A stretch of 37,872 bases of DNA from Micrococcales bacterium (GCA_002699445.1 PAAU01000003.1:1-37872); one strand, 5' to 3'. Counted from the first letter of the stretch, positions 17,182-27,475 are shown. Made by a program: numbers and translations. Notes: generated from the sequence alone by a model not told the origin.

Positions 17182-19356
17182 TCAGTCAGAAACGGACGTC
17201 GCGGAGGTAACTCTCGCGATGGGAACCACTCGAATCTCATTACTGGTGAGGTCGTAGGCGCATATTTCCCCGTCATCGAGTGAGAGAGGCTCGACTAGAT
17301 GAGTCAGTGGGTTTCCTGCTTCGTCGCTGAAGCGTAGCCACAAGGGATGGTGGGACAGGGAGGCACTGTTTAAAACGGCTCGCAGTTCATGCGGTGCGAG
17401 AGATGCTAACTGTTCAGGGGGGTGCAGCTCGGGATGAATTGTCTGCTCGACTCGGCGCAATGAGTTGATTACGCGCTCCGTCGAGGTCGATATCTTAAGA
17501 TCTGGTTTCGCCACCGAACGCTCACTCTTTATCGGGACACCGATTCCCACCGCATCAGCCACGAAGTGGCCTAGTTGCCTCATTCGCAGCGCGAGTGCCT
17601 CCGATGAGAGTTGTGAACCGAGTACACCAGGCGCGAGTTCGAAGAAGCCAATGTCAGAGAGTTCCGGTGCGGCCAGCAAGGAAGCAGCCGTAGCCGGATC
17701 ACAGTTGAGTACTGAGGTTACGTCTGAAACGGCCATGTTGGCACGCTGCTTTGCGCTGTCCTCGATCAGTACATTCAGTGCCTGGGGCACCGGTGTCTTC
17801 GCGTTCTCTGCCAGCCAGGACTGCAGATCTGCTGGGTCTTCGCCGGTTGCGAGCGCTCGACGAATCGAGTCAGGGGTAAAGCGAAAAACTGCAGCAGCGC
17901 CGGTGGATTCCCAGTCAGCGGCACGAGACAAGCGTTGTTCCATATCGCGGGGGAGCGGCCCGAGTGCAGTAGCCGTGAGATCAGCCTGCAGGATCAAATC
18001 GGTTGATTGCTCTGGTAAAGCCGTTCGGATGGTGTTGGCGAGCACTTGCTGCTCGGGCGGCTCTGACAGGAGTTCAGCAATGGTCGGGGCTGGACCACCG
18101 ACAGTAATAAGTCCAAGAGTTCGGGCTTCAGCCAAAGTAGCCAGTAAAACTTGTGCCGAGACGGAGCGGCGAGGTCGGTACCAGGCTAGCCAAGCGCCGA
18201 TTTCCGTCAGCGGCGCAGATTGGACTGCCTTCAGGATTTGGCGACGGAGTAGTGGCATCTCTGGAATATTCTTCGCCTTCAAGACCTCGGCACCATCCAA
18301 CGAGGGACAAGAGGGAAGCTCTAGCCAGGTCTGAGCTAAGGTCGACCATCGCTCCTCACGGCTGAGTGTTCCCGCTTCCTCAAATTCAATGGTGGTACGT
18401 ACGTGCCTGGATCCGTCGTCATCGATCCAGATAGCGTGCCACGCCAAGGCAAGGAGCAACCCTAGTTCGCTCGAGTCCGCCTCGGTCATAGCTGCGGCAT
18501 CTTGCCAATCACGGCTTCGGATGGAGCCATTTGTCTGGCGAGCGATCGGTGTCACCGCACAAAAGCCCATCACCCGGTCCATCGAGCGAATGAGTTGATC
18601 GGCCGCATGCCCTGCGTCTACCAGTATTTGCTCAGGCTCGGGAATCGCGATATCCGATTCAGGCAATGCCGGCTCCAGCTTGGCATCACGAATGAGTAGA
18701 CCTTCCCTAACGGCCAGAGCTACCGCCCTGGGCAGAACTGGCTCACCGGTATCGTCGGTCGCCAGCAAATCGTTGACAGCCAACCATTGAATGATGGATG
18801 CATCGCTACCTCTATCCCGTCGGAGTGATCGGGGTTGCCAGGCGAGCTCGACTAAGGCCTCCCTAAGCGCCTCGGGAGCGGCCGCGAGCTTGCGATGGAA
18901 CGAGGCAGAATCGGCTCTGAGCGCCTCAATACCGGCGGCATGGCAGCGCTCGACGGGATCCAAGCCGCATGGCGTCTTGCCCATCGCCTCTCGTACTGCT
19001 GAAGGAACCCGGACGTCAGCACGGCTACCCCAGAGCAGCGCTCGCGAGAGCAGTGTTTGCACAACGTCAGAGACCGCGGCGGATTCATCTGGTTGACCTA
19101 GCCCGCGGGCAATATTGCCGACGGAAAATCGTCCAGCTGATGCCAAGGCGCAAGCGGCTTCAAGTACGGCCAACTCCGCCGCGGTGGAATCCGACATCGC
19201 ATGCAGGGTGCTGGCAGCGGTATTGGCGCGCAGCGCCAGATCCGCGAATGACTTTGGGACCGGTCGAAGGAGATCGGGACGGGATTGAATGAGCCGGACG
19301 ATTTCTTCATCGCCGCGGCCCCGTAAATCCTCGGCCAGACTTCGCGGTGTGGGCAT
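17182..19356 (-). CDS. Helicase-associated domain protein (XPB/Ssl2-like partner)
   Basis: The 724-aa protein is the conserved actinobacterial partner of XPB, the helicase C-terminal XPB/Ssl2-like family. Typical stretches are LAEDLRGRGDEEIVRLIQSR and PDLLRPVP at the start, LILQADLTATALGPLPRDME in the middle, SAADWESTGAAAVFRFTPDSI, and a short strand-rich C-terminus. It contains no Walker motif, so it is not itself a helicase. The ATG at 19356 (MPTPRSLAEDL) is preferred; an in-frame ATG at 19395 would add 13 residues, and neither has a clear ribosome site. Its stop lies 37 bp before the XPB start. Binding to XPB or to damaged DNA is inferred from the conserved pairing. Confidence 0.85.
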   Translation of the reverse strand: MPTPRSLAEDLRGRGDEEIVRLIQSRPDLLRPVPKSFADLALRANTAASTLHAMSDSTAAELAVLEAACALASAGRFSVGNIARGLGQPDESAAVSDVVQTLLSRALLWGSRADVRVPSAVREAMGKTPCGLDPVERCHAAGIEALRADSASFHRKLAAAPEALREALVELAWQPRSLRRDRGSDASIIQWLAVNDLLATDDTGEPVLPRAVALAVREGLLIRDAKLEPALPESDIAIPEPEQILVDAGHAADQLIRSMDRVMGFCAVTPIARQTNGSIRSRDWQDAAAMTEADSSELGLLLALAWHAIWIDDDGSRHVRTTIEFEEAGTLSREERWSTLAQTWLELPSCPSLDGAEVLKAKNIPEMPLLRRQILKAVQSAPLTEIGAWLAWYRPRRSVSAQVLLATLAEARTLGLITVGGPAPTIAELLSEPPEQQVLANTIRTALPEQSTDLILQADLTATALGPLPRDMEQRLSRAADWESTGAAAVFRFTPDSIRRALATGEDPADLQSWLAENAKTPVPQALNVLIEDSAKQRANMAVSDVTSVLNCDPATAASLLAAPELSDIGFFELAPGVLGSQLSSEALALRMRQLGHFVADAVGIGVPIKSERSVAKPDLKISTSTERVINSLRRVEQTIHPELHPPEQLASLAPHELRAVLNSASLSHHPLWLRFSDEAGNPLTHLVEPLSLDDGEICAYDLTSNEIRVVPIARVTSATSVSD

Positions 19357-19408
19357 GTATCGACGATATGCGCCCGGCCACGAGTACGCATCCACATCCC
19401 TGAACGAA

Positions 19409-19442
19409 TCGAAGGGACGGCCCTAACGGACCGCCCCTTCGA
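19409..19442 (-). terminator. Hairpin after groEL
   Basis: TCGAAGGGACGG (19409-19420) pairs with CCGCCCCTTCGA (19431-19442) with one mismatch, around a ten-base loop. It lies about 50 bp downstream of the groEL stop. No U-tract follows, as is common for actinobacterial terminators, so transcription end is probable rather than proven. Confidence 0.65.
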
Positions 19443-19489
19443 TGAGGTTGAGGATAAGTACGACCCTCGTGGTCGAACCTCGGTAGGAC

Positions 19490-21235
<1,746 letters not shown>

Positions 21236-21252
21236 CTACGACATTCCGATAG

Positions 21253-21279
21253 GTGGCACTCACCTTAGGAGAGTGCTAA
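21253..21279 (-). promoter_or_regulatory. CIRCE operator 1 (HrcA site) upstream of groEL
   Basis: GTGGCACTC (21253-21261), a nine-base spacer and GAGTGCTAA (21271-21279) match CIRCE (TTAGCACTC-N9-GAGTGCTAA) with the left half two bases off. It lies about 115 bp before the groEL start, the place where HrcA binds to repress heat-shock operons. No hrcA gene is in the window. Confidence 0.88.
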
Positions 21280-21287
21280 CACCATGA

Positions 21288-21314
21288 TTAGCACTCTACC
21301 CCAGCGAGTGCAAG
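21288..21314 (-). promoter_or_regulatory. CIRCE operator 2, eight bases from the first
   Basis: TTAGCACTC (21288-21296), spacer of nine and GAGTGCAAG (21306-21314) form a second CIRCE, left half perfect and right half two bases off. On the groEL strand, TTGCAC at its outer edge could be a -35 box with TAATCA 17 bases on as a -10 box, so the operator would cover the promoter. The -10 match is weak. Confidence 0.85.
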
Positions 21315-21483
21315 CCCCGATCAGCAGTCAGTTGGCTGCTAACCGCGTCTTTTCGCGGTCAGAGGATTAATAGAGTCTCTTCGAATGGGTTCTCGTTCAC
21401 TCGACCCGCTATCACCGTTCCAGCGTGACAGAATCAAAACTGACGACACCAAGGGTCACATGCTCGTCTGAGCGGAGGACATT

Positions 21484-21765
21484 ATGACTAGGCAACGTGG
21501 TGGCAGATTTGAAGACCCAGCGGATGACGTCGTCAAAGAGTTATATGAAGAGATCTCCGCAAACCTTGGTACGGATACACCCGTAGAAACCTTTGGGCAC
21601 CCTGATGAAGCGGTCGTGGGTCGCCTTATTGAAGAAGATGAAGGTGCGCATACGGACGTGACCCCCGAGGCATTAGCGAGAGAGAGCCATGACACTGAAA
21701 ACCTCTCAGCAGAAGAAGCGGCCGTTCACTGGGTTAATGAGGAAGAGTCGTCCGGCCAGGCTTAA
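21484..21765 (+). CDS. Acidic small hypothetical protein (DUF5709-like C-terminus)
   Basis: The 93-aa protein is strongly acidic and hydrophilic, with no membrane segment or signal. Its second half, VVGRLIEEDEGAHTDVTPEA followed by ENLSAEEAAVHWVNEEE, resembles the end of DUF5709 proteins, where GRL, DEGAH and SAEEAAMH recur. That resemblance is from memory and only moderate. It starts ATG at 21484 with GCGGAGGAC just upstream, a good ribosome site. It stands alone between groEL and gpgS. No function can be given; highly charged small proteins of this kind are often stress-related in actinobacteria. Confidence 0.75.
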   Translation: MTRQRGGRFEDPADDVVKELYEEISANLGTDTPVETFGHPDEAVVGRLIEEDEGAHTDVTPEALARESHDTENLSAEEAAVHWVNEEESSGQA

Positions 21766-21948
21766 TCCGAAGTGGATCGGCAGGGCTCAAGATATCGACA
21801 AAGGCCGCCCGACTTGGTGCTGCTCTTTTCCCTAATCGATGAGAATAGTCGCCGGAGTTCAACGAGGGCGGTCTCGCGGATGTGAGTCCGATGTGGCACT
21901 GTACATACGTCTAAGCAATGTAGTTTCCCCACTGGTTGAGGAGGATCG

Positions 21949-22911
21949 ATGCAGGCGGCAGCCAGCGAATGGTTCGCGCGTCGCACCTCGACAGCGGCAG
22001 ATTGGCCCCTGTCTGCAGTGTTGGCCACAAAAGGTAACCGCACCGTCGACGTGATCCTGCCCGCACAAGATGAAGCCGCGACTGTCGGTCAGATAGTCAC
22101 TGAGGTTCGGGAGAGTCTCATGACACCTGAGGCGGCTCTGGTAGACAATCTTGTCGTCGTGGATTCCGGAAGTACTGACGCGACGGCCGAGGTAGCCCGT
22201 GCAGCGGGCGCCCGTGTCGTCGGAGCCGGAGATCCACTGCCGAACCTTCCGGTCAGAGACGGCAAGGGTGAAGCGATGTGGCGCGGTCTGGCCGCAACAG
22301 ACGGAGATCTAGTCGTTTTTGTTGATGCGGATTTACGCTCATTCTCGCCTGAATACGTTGTCAGCTTGCTGGGTCCGCTATTAGAGAACGATGAGATCCA
22401 GTTAGTAAAGGCCGTCTACGACCGTCCGCTAGTTGTCGGTGAAACTCAGATTGCCGCGGGTGGTGGCCGAGTCACTGAAATCATGGCCCGGCCACTGATT
22501 AATGCGCTGTGGCCCGAACTGGCCGGTGTTGCTCAGCCGCTCTCAGGTGAATACGCATCTCGACGGGATCTTTTGGAGACGTTGAGTTTTCCTTGCGGCT
22601 ACGGAGTTGAGATCGGATTACTCGTGGACACCTATCGCCGCTTTGGACTCGCCGGTCTTGCTCAGGTGGACCTAGGTGAGCGCAAACATGAGCATCAAGA
22701 TGCGAGCCGTTTGTCACGGATGTCGGCACAGATTCTGCATGCGGCTCTAATCCGGGTCGATAGCGACGGCGACATTTACCCCGCTCCTGATCCCGTGATT
22801 CTTCCAGCCTTCAGTCACGAGAAAGACAGATTTGGCGTCACACTTCATGAGTTGCAGACCGTCGAACGACCACCGCTCAACTCGATACCGGAGTATCGGA
22901 ATCGAGTGTGA
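21949..22911 (+). CDS. gpgS: Glucosyl-3-phosphoglycerate synthase
   Basis: The 320-aa GT2-fold (GT81) enzyme matches GpgS, which transfers glucose from an NDP-glucose to 3-phosphoglycerate. This is the first step to glucosylglycerate, a compatible solute, and to methylglucose lipopolysaccharides in mycobacteria. The evidence is DVILPAQDEAATVGQIV, VVVDSGSTDATAEVA, the metal-binding VFVDADLRSFSPEYV, the acceptor loop GRVTEIMARPLINALWPEL and QPLSGEYASRRDLLE, and the late GYGVEIGLLVDTY and KHEHQD. The ATG at 21949 has GAGGAGG just upstream. The matching phosphatase (GpgP) is not next to it. Confidence 0.92.
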   Translation: MQAAASEWFARRTSTAADWPLSAVLATKGNRTVDVILPAQDEAATVGQIVTEVRESLMTPEAALVDNLVVVDSGSTDATAEVARAAGARVVGAGDPLPNLPVRDGKGEAMWRGLAATDGDLVVFVDADLRSFSPEYVVSLLGPLLENDEIQLVKAVYDRPLVVGETQIAAGGGRVTEIMARPLINALWPELAGVAQPLSGEYASRRDLLETLSFPCGYGVEIGLLVDTYRRFGLAGLAQVDLGERKHEHQDASRLSRMSAQILHAALIRVDSDGDIYPAPDPVILPAFSHEKDRFGVTLHELQTVERPPLNSIPEYRNRV

Positions 22912-22950
22912 GTGAAGTCTTCTTGTCCCGTTTCGGGTCTAGCTAGGCCG

Positions 22951-23223
22951 TTAGTTGCGATGTCCGGCTGATCGAGCCTGCTGTCTAGTCTCACGTAGCC
23001 GGCGCAAGCGTCGCACCAAAATCGGGTCTGCCTCTAGGGCTGCGGGTTGGTCGATAAGTCGGTTCAGGGTTTGGTAGTAGCGCGTAGCGCTGAGATCAAA
23101 CTGCTCTCGAATCGCATCCTCTTTGGCACCGCCGAATCGCCACCAGCAGCGTTCGAACTCCAAGATGCGCCCTTCTTGGTCGCTCAACCGGGAAGTGGTG
23201 ACGTCCACAGCGCTGAAACTCAT
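22951..23223 (-). CDS. DUF3263 small DNA-binding-like protein
   Basis: The 90-aa protein fits DUF3263, a short actinobacterial family. Its core reads ILEFERCWWRFGGAKEDAI followed by REQFDLSATRYYQTLNRLI, a helix-turn-helix-like pattern, and ends in a very basic VRRLRRLRETRQQAR helix. The longer frame starts at 23283, but the ATG at 23223 is chosen because GGAGG lies five bases upstream and the family begins near there. A DNA-binding role is likely but unproven. It is convergent with gpgS. Confidence 0.85.
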   Translation of the reverse strand: MSFSAVDVTTSRLSDQEGRILEFERCWWRFGGAKEDAIREQFDLSATRYYQTLNRLIDQPAALEADPILVRRLRRLRETRQQARSAGHRN

Positions 23224-23376
23224 GCATCCTCCGGGTTCATGGTGGGAGTCATAGCCATACCCACTCCAAGACAGGCAGGGCATCGACTCTGCGTATTAGT
23301 CTACGGTCTGGCTCCGACCGTCACGCCAGAGCGACACCCCGAAATTCGGACGCTTGAGGTGGTGGGTGCGTGTGGA

Positions 23377-24126
23377 TTACTTCTCCTTAGCGGAAACTCG
23401 CCGAGCAAAGAGATAGCCCCAACCGTTGGTGGACCAATGCAGACCCATAGGCGCGATCAGGGATCCGGATCCGATTCGAAGGAGTGAGAAAACGATTCCA
23501 CCTACGGCTGTGGTCAAAACCGAGCCGCCAATGGCAATAGTTCGGCCCCAGCCACCGCTGACCTCGCCGAGTCGTTGGTTACGTAGGTGGAGATCTAAGG
23601 ACGGGAGAATATGCCACAACCCAAACAGAAGCGCCGACCAAACCGTTGCCCACACGAGACCGTAGCGACGGGCCAGCATCGCCCAGAGGACTCCGCGAAA
23701 AGCGATTTCCTCAAACAGCACGGTGCCAAATGGAAGTTCGACTAACGATTGCCAAAACAGCCGTGGCAGCGATAGACCCGCAATATTTTGGTCATGAAAG
23801 GCCGCGCGAGTCTTCTTCCAGGTAGAGCCGACGGCGTAGATGGCAAAGACCGCCGCCATCAAGACGGAACCCCATATCGCCCCCATAAACCAAGTACTGG
23901 GAGCCAAGCCCAGGTCAGCCCAGGTGCAGCCGTCGAGGATACCTAGAGCCAGAACTACGACCGAGCCGCCCAGAGTCCAAAACAAGTAGTACCCCGGAAT
24001 AGCTTTATTGGCGGCGACATTGATCATCAGCATGAGAACAATGACCGCTACAACCGGCCAGATTGGCAACCCCACCTCAACAGTCGGCAACTGCACTCCC
24101 CAAGAAGTCAGCCACTCTTCAAGCAT
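23377..24126 (-). CDS. CPBP-family intramembrane metalloprotease
   Basis: The 249-aa membrane protein has about six to eight hydrophobic segments and the ABI/CPBP signature: the glutamate pair motif FEEIAFRGVLWA (EExxxR), the histidine motif FGLWHILPSLD, and a last conserved histidine in APMGLHWSTNG. This family includes prenyl-protein proteases related to Rce1 and bacteriocin-immunity-like proteins. The substrate is unknown. The start is ATG at 24126 with GGAGGC nearby. It is divergent from the methyltransferase gene, with a 300-bp gap. Confidence 0.88.
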   Translation of the reverse strand: MLEEWLTSWGVQLPTVEVGLPIWPVVAVIVLMLMINVAANKAIPGYYLFWTLGGSVVVLALGILDGCTWADLGLAPSTWFMGAIWGSVLMAAVFAIYAVGSTWKKTRAAFHDQNIAGLSLPRLFWQSLVELPFGTVLFEEIAFRGVLWAMLARRYGLVWATVWSALLFGLWHILPSLDLHLRNQRLGEVSGGWGRTIAIGGSVLTTAVGGIVFSLLRIGSGSLIAPMGLHWSTNGWGYLFARRVSAKEK

Positions 24127-24426
24127 CAGGCCTCCGGAAATGACAGGTCACCGAGTTGATCGGTGGGTTGAGTAATGTTACTTGGCACCTAAGTTAGCCA
24201 GTCTCTCGGAATACTGCCGCGAACGCTCCTTTTCCGCGGCAGCGAGCGAGGTGTCCTGTGCTACACCAACAGCAGATTAATTGTGTTCAGCCGTGACAGC
24301 GTCTTCAGGGCCCACTAAATCCGAATATCAGATTGAACTCCACATAGTGCTGTTGCATCCCAGTGCGACCAACGTGGGTAAGTGATGCAAGAGCGCGTCG
24401 AGGATGGTTGTGCCACCGTTGGATCC
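24127..24426. other. Divergent intergenic region with hairpins
   Basis: The stretch holds the promoters of the CPBP and methyltransferase genes. A perfect eight-bp stem, CTGCCGCG (24214-24221) with CGCGGCAG (24235-24242), is followed by a weaker GGTGT/ACACC hairpin at about 24250-24267. No ORF with a ribosome site was found, and the hairpins' role is unknown. Confidence 0.55.
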
Positions 24427-25194
24427 ATGGCAGTTGATTGGGCGCGATACTTGGCGGCTTATCACCGAGACAATCCCGGCATTACCGAGCGCGTGCTGAG
24501 CCGATCTACCCACGGGGAGGTGGGCGATCCCTACCGTTGGCTTCGATCGGGATTGCCGCAGGAGTCCGGCGTCGTGGTCGACGTTGCCGCGGGCAATTTA
24601 CCGTTGCGGCCGCTATTTTCCCGTGACACTCGCTATATCGGTTGTGACCTTAGTGAGTCGGAACTGGCTTTAGCTGCGGGTCAAGGACGCAGCGGTATGG
24701 TGCTGGCTGATATCAACCGGTTGCCGTTGGCTGATGCTTGCGCCGATGCAGCAGTGTCATCGATGGGGTTGATGTTGGTGACATCGCCCCAAGCTGCGCT
24801 GAACGAGTTGGCTCGGGTGTTGCGTCCGGGCGGTGCGCTGGCACTGCTACTGCCAGCGCAGTGGCCGCTGAGACCTATCGATGTGCTGCCGTTGGTATCC
24901 CTCAGCTGGGCACTCAAAGGCCCGGGTTCGATGCCCAATGTGATCGGAGCACGCCGAGCCCGTCGGCTGATCCGAAGAGCGGGTCTCGTCCCCTTGGATA
25001 TTCGCCGAGCTCGTTTTCGGCTGCCGATTAGGTCGGCGGCCGATGCTGAACTAGCCGTAGCAGCCCTCTACACCCCGGGACGCAGTGAAAAACAGCGCAA
25101 ACGGGCCATTGCTGCTCTCAAACACCTGGCGCCAAACGGTGAGTTACCAGTGCCACTGCTTCGAGTAATAGCAAGGCGGTCCCCGGCCGACTAG
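24427..25194 (+). CDS. SAM-dependent methyltransferase (class I, Methyltransf_11 type)
   Basis: The 255-aa protein has the class I fold: VVDVAAGNLPLRPLF (motif I, glycine loop), a nucleotide-acid strand YIGCDLSESELALA, LADINRLPLADACADAAV (motifs II and III), and the post-motif VLRPGGALALLLP. The substrate is unknown. The ATG at 24427 (MAVDWARYLAAYH) is favoured, but the frame is open to GTG at 24382, which would add 15 residues. Its stop overlaps that of the convergent DM13 gene in the shared CTAG at 25191-25194. Confidence 0.85.
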   Translation: MAVDWARYLAAYHRDNPGITERVLSRSTHGEVGDPYRWLRSGLPQESGVVVDVAAGNLPLRPLFSRDTRYIGCDLSESELALAAGQGRSGMVLADINRLPLADACADAAVSSMGLMLVTSPQAALNELARVLRPGGALALLLPAQWPLRPIDVLPLVSLSWALKGPGSMPNVIGARRARRLIRRAGLVPLDIRRARFRLPIRSAADAELAVAALYTPGRSEKQRKRAIAALKHLAPNGELPVPLLRVIARRSPAD

Positions 25195-25805
25195 GCGACC
25201 GGCTTGAGTTCAGCGGCGCCAAACGAGACGCTGAATCGATCGCACCAGATGCTTACGCTGCTAAGTTGCTTCAAATCAACGCTTTCGGGAATACGGTAAT
25301 TCTGATTTCCGATGTTTCCCTTGAGTGGTCCCAAATCTTCAAACTCGTCGTCATCAAATACGAACCAGCCATCTGTACCTGGGATGACGGGAGCAGCGGC
25401 TAACCAAACTTTCAGATCTGGTCCGTTACTTGTCTGGAGATCTTCGAACCTGAGAACCCGGTTACCGTCTGGCAACTGCAGCACCTCCGCCCGTCCGGTG
25501 GTCTCATGTTCATGGCTAATGAAACGGCCTTTTGCTAGCACCTGTGGCTCTGGCATTGGTTCCGGAGTCGCATTTGGATTGGTTGGTGCGCTAGAAGCAG
25601 CAGCCGGAAGCGGCAGGGCCTCATCAACCACTTCATCGGTGAATAACTTCCACGGTTGAAACAGCCAAGCACCCACCGCGAGCACAATGACTAGGAGTAC
25701 CACCAATGGAACCAATACCGCGGGTTTGCGCCACCAACGTGGCGATCTTTCTGCCGTAGCCGTCTGAGTCGGTGGACTCTGTTCGCCGGACATGCGATCT
25801 CCCAT
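25191..25805 (-). CDS. Membrane-anchored DM13 domain protein
   Basis: The 204-aa protein has a short cytoplasmic start, one transmembrane helix (about 29-48, LVPLVVLLVIVLAVGAWLF), a Pro/Ala-rich linker and a DM13 domain from about residue 85 to the end. The domain shows FISHEHETTGRAEVLQLPDG, LRFEDLQTSNGPDLKVWLAA, GNIGNQNYRIP, and the single cysteine IWCDRFSVSFGAA. DM13 domains are thought to carry electrons or to modify the cell surface through that cysteine; here the domain would face outside. ATG at 25805 (AAAGG upstream) or ATG at 25793 (GGGAG upstream) could start it. Only the shared CTAG joins it to the methyltransferase. Confidence 0.85.
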   Translation of the reverse strand: MGDRMSGEQSPPTQTATAERSPRWWRKPAVLVPLVVLLVIVLAVGAWLFQPWKLFTDEVVDEALPLPAAASSAPTNPNATPEPMPEPQVLAKGRFISHEHETTGRAEVLQLPDGNRVLRFEDLQTSNGPDLKVWLAAAPVIPGTDGWFVFDDDEFEDLGPLKGNIGNQNYRIPESVDLKQLSSVSIWCDRFSVSFGAAELKPVA

Positions 25806-26097
25806 CGCCTTTCACTAGGACATGCGAGCGTAAGTGCAGGTTTCTTACCCGTGATCTGCACTCCGCCGCCGTGAAACAACGGTACGACAGATTAAGCAGC
25901 TAGTTAAGCGCCGCAATAGATCGGAAACTGTCGGGCTGTCGTGGTGCGCCACCTAGACTCCAACATTTCTGTCATCAGGAGTCTGGTGAACGGAGAATGT
26001 GCTGAGCGAAATCTGCTCTGGAGGAGCGTTGTGGTTCTTCGATCCAGGATCAAAAAATAGGCTGGATCACCAGCTCAGAACCATCAATTTTCAACTT

Positions 26098-26141
26098 GTT
26101 TTCTCGGCGTTAACCAGAAACGCGAAGGTTGTTGACGTGTT
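26098..26141 (+). promoter_or_regulatory. PHO-box-like phased 11-nt repeats before pstS
   Basis: Four consecutive 11-base units GTTTTCTCGGC, GTTAACCAGAA, ACGCGAAGGTT and GTTGACGTGTT follow each other, three of them starting with GTT. PhoP-type PHO boxes of actinobacteria are 11-nt direct repeats with a GTTCAC-like core. The block ends 49 bp before the pstS start, with CATACT (26145-26150) as a possible -10 box. Together this looks like the phosphate-starvation promoter of pst; I saw nothing else firm in 25806-26190. Confidence 0.55.
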
Positions 26142-26190
26142 GCCCATACTGTCTAATCCGTCAGACACACGTAACACTTTGGAGGTAAGG

Positions 26191-27291
26191 GTGAATATCG
26201 CCGGTTTAACAAAGACCGCCGCGCTGGCGGCAGTTGGGGTCATGGCTCTCGCTGCCTGTTCGGATGGTGGTTCTAACGATGCAAGTTCCGGTTCAACTTC
26301 CGCCGCAAACATCAATTGCGCTAGTGGAACTCTGAGCTCCGAGGGCTCGTCTGCCCAAGGCAACGCGATGACGGAATGGATCAAGCAGTATCAACTTGCC
26401 TGTCCAGATGCGACAGTCAACTACAACCCGACCGGCTCCGGAGCTGGTATCGAGCAGTTCCTCGCTAGTCAGGTGGATTTCGCCGGCTCGGATTCAGCAC
26501 TTGATGCCGATGACGGTGAGGTTGCCGAGGCTAAAGAGCGTTGCGAGGGTAACGATGCCTGGAACTTGCCCATGGTCGTCGGTCCAGTGGCGGTTGCTTA
26601 CAACGTCGAAGGCCTAGATAGTTTGATTTTGAATGCGGATGTCACCGCAGACATTTTCTCCGGCAAGATCAAGAAGTGGAACGATCCCGCGATTGCAGCG
26701 TTAAACAGCGGAACGGATCTTCCGGACGAGCCGATCACGGTGTTCTACCGCTCGGATGAGTCTGGAACGACTCAGAACTTTACGCAGTATCTCAAAGCCG
26801 CCGCTCCCGAGAATTGGACGAAGGAGCCCAGTAAGAGCTGGTCGGGCACCGGCGAGGGCAAAGAGAAATCAGCTGGTGTTCAAGAGGCCACCATCCAAAA
26901 TGAGAACTCTGTCACCTACGTGGAGTGGTCCTACGCTCGCGATGGCGGTCTAGGCATCGCTCAGATCGACAATGGATCCGGTCCGGTAGAACTCAACGGT
27001 GAAACGGCCGGCAAGACTCTGGATGCTTCGAAAATCGTGGGGTCTGGAAATAACTTGGAGATGGAGATTGACTACGCCACGGCCGAGCCAGGCGCCTATC
27101 CGATCGTGCTGGTTACCTATGAGATCGCTTGCTCGAAAGGCCTAGGCGATAACGAGGCTGCGCAAGTGAAGTCTTTCCTGACTTATACGGCCTCCGATGA
27201 TGGTCAGAGTGTGCTCAATGATCTCGGCTATGCGCCACTGCCCCCCGAGGTGGCGAGCAAGGTACAGGCAGCAGTCGCTGACCTGAGCTGA
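26191..27291 (+). CDS. pstS: Phosphate-binding lipoprotein PstS
   Basis: The 366-aa protein is the periplasm-side phosphate receptor of the Pst ABC transporter. GTG at 26191 is the start: GGAGG lies just before it and it gives a proper lipoprotein signal, MNIAGLTKTAALAAVGVMAL then the lipobox LAAC with Cys23. Phosphate-contacting loops are visible: LSSEGSSAQGNAMTEW, GSGAGIEQFLASQVDFAGSD and YRSDESGTTQNFTQYL. The frame is open upstream of 26191 but that stretch has no lipoprotein features. It heads pstSCAB, and a strong hairpin follows its stop. Confidence 0.97.
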   Translation: MNIAGLTKTAALAAVGVMALAACSDGGSNDASSGSTSAANINCASGTLSSEGSSAQGNAMTEWIKQYQLACPDATVNYNPTGSGAGIEQFLASQVDFAGSDSALDADDGEVAEAKERCEGNDAWNLPMVVGPVAVAYNVEGLDSLILNADVTADIFSGKIKKWNDPAIAALNSGTDLPDEPITVFYRSDESGTTQNFTQYLKAAAPENWTKEPSKSWSGTGEGKEKSAGVQEATIQNENSVTYVEWSYARDGGLGIAQIDNGSGPVELNGETAGKTLDASKIVGSGNNLEMEIDYATAEPGAYPIVLVTYEIACSKGLGDNEAAQVKSFLTYTASDDGQSVLNDLGYAPLPPEVASKVQAAVADLS

Positions 27292-27295
27292 CCCA

Positions 27296-27339
27296 AACAG
27301 GTTGGGGTGGACCCTAACGCGGATCCACCCCAACCTGTT
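27296..27339 (+). terminator. Perfect hairpin between pstS and pstC
   Basis: AACAGGTTGGGGTGGA (27296-27311) and TCCACCCCAACCTGTT (27324-27339) pair over 16 bases with a 12-base loop, starting five bases after the pstS stop. No U-tract follows, so it may act as a partial terminator or 3' stabiliser that keeps pstS mRNA above pstCAB. Confidence 0.85.
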
Positions 27340-27475
27340 CCCTTCGAGGGGGGAAACAAAGAGTGAACTTAGGATGAACGACCGCCGGTGCTACCGACAA
27401 AAGTGCGATCTCGATAGGACGCTCGTTCTACCAGGAAAAACGTCCCGCACTTGGGCGTCAATCAGCAGGGGATAA

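Noticed and set aside
21342-21359. Hairpin ACCGCG-TCTTTT-CGCGGT as a terminator
   Set aside because: Only six base pairs, located between divergent genes and without a U-tract on either side.
22927-22937. CCCGTTTCGGG hairpin as terminator of gpgS
   Set aside because: The stem is only four base pairs and no T-run follows.
25999-26190. N-terminal extension of PstS
   Set aside because: The stretch covers the PHO-box-like promoter, and the GTG at 26191 gives a clean lipoprotein signal with GGAGG before it.
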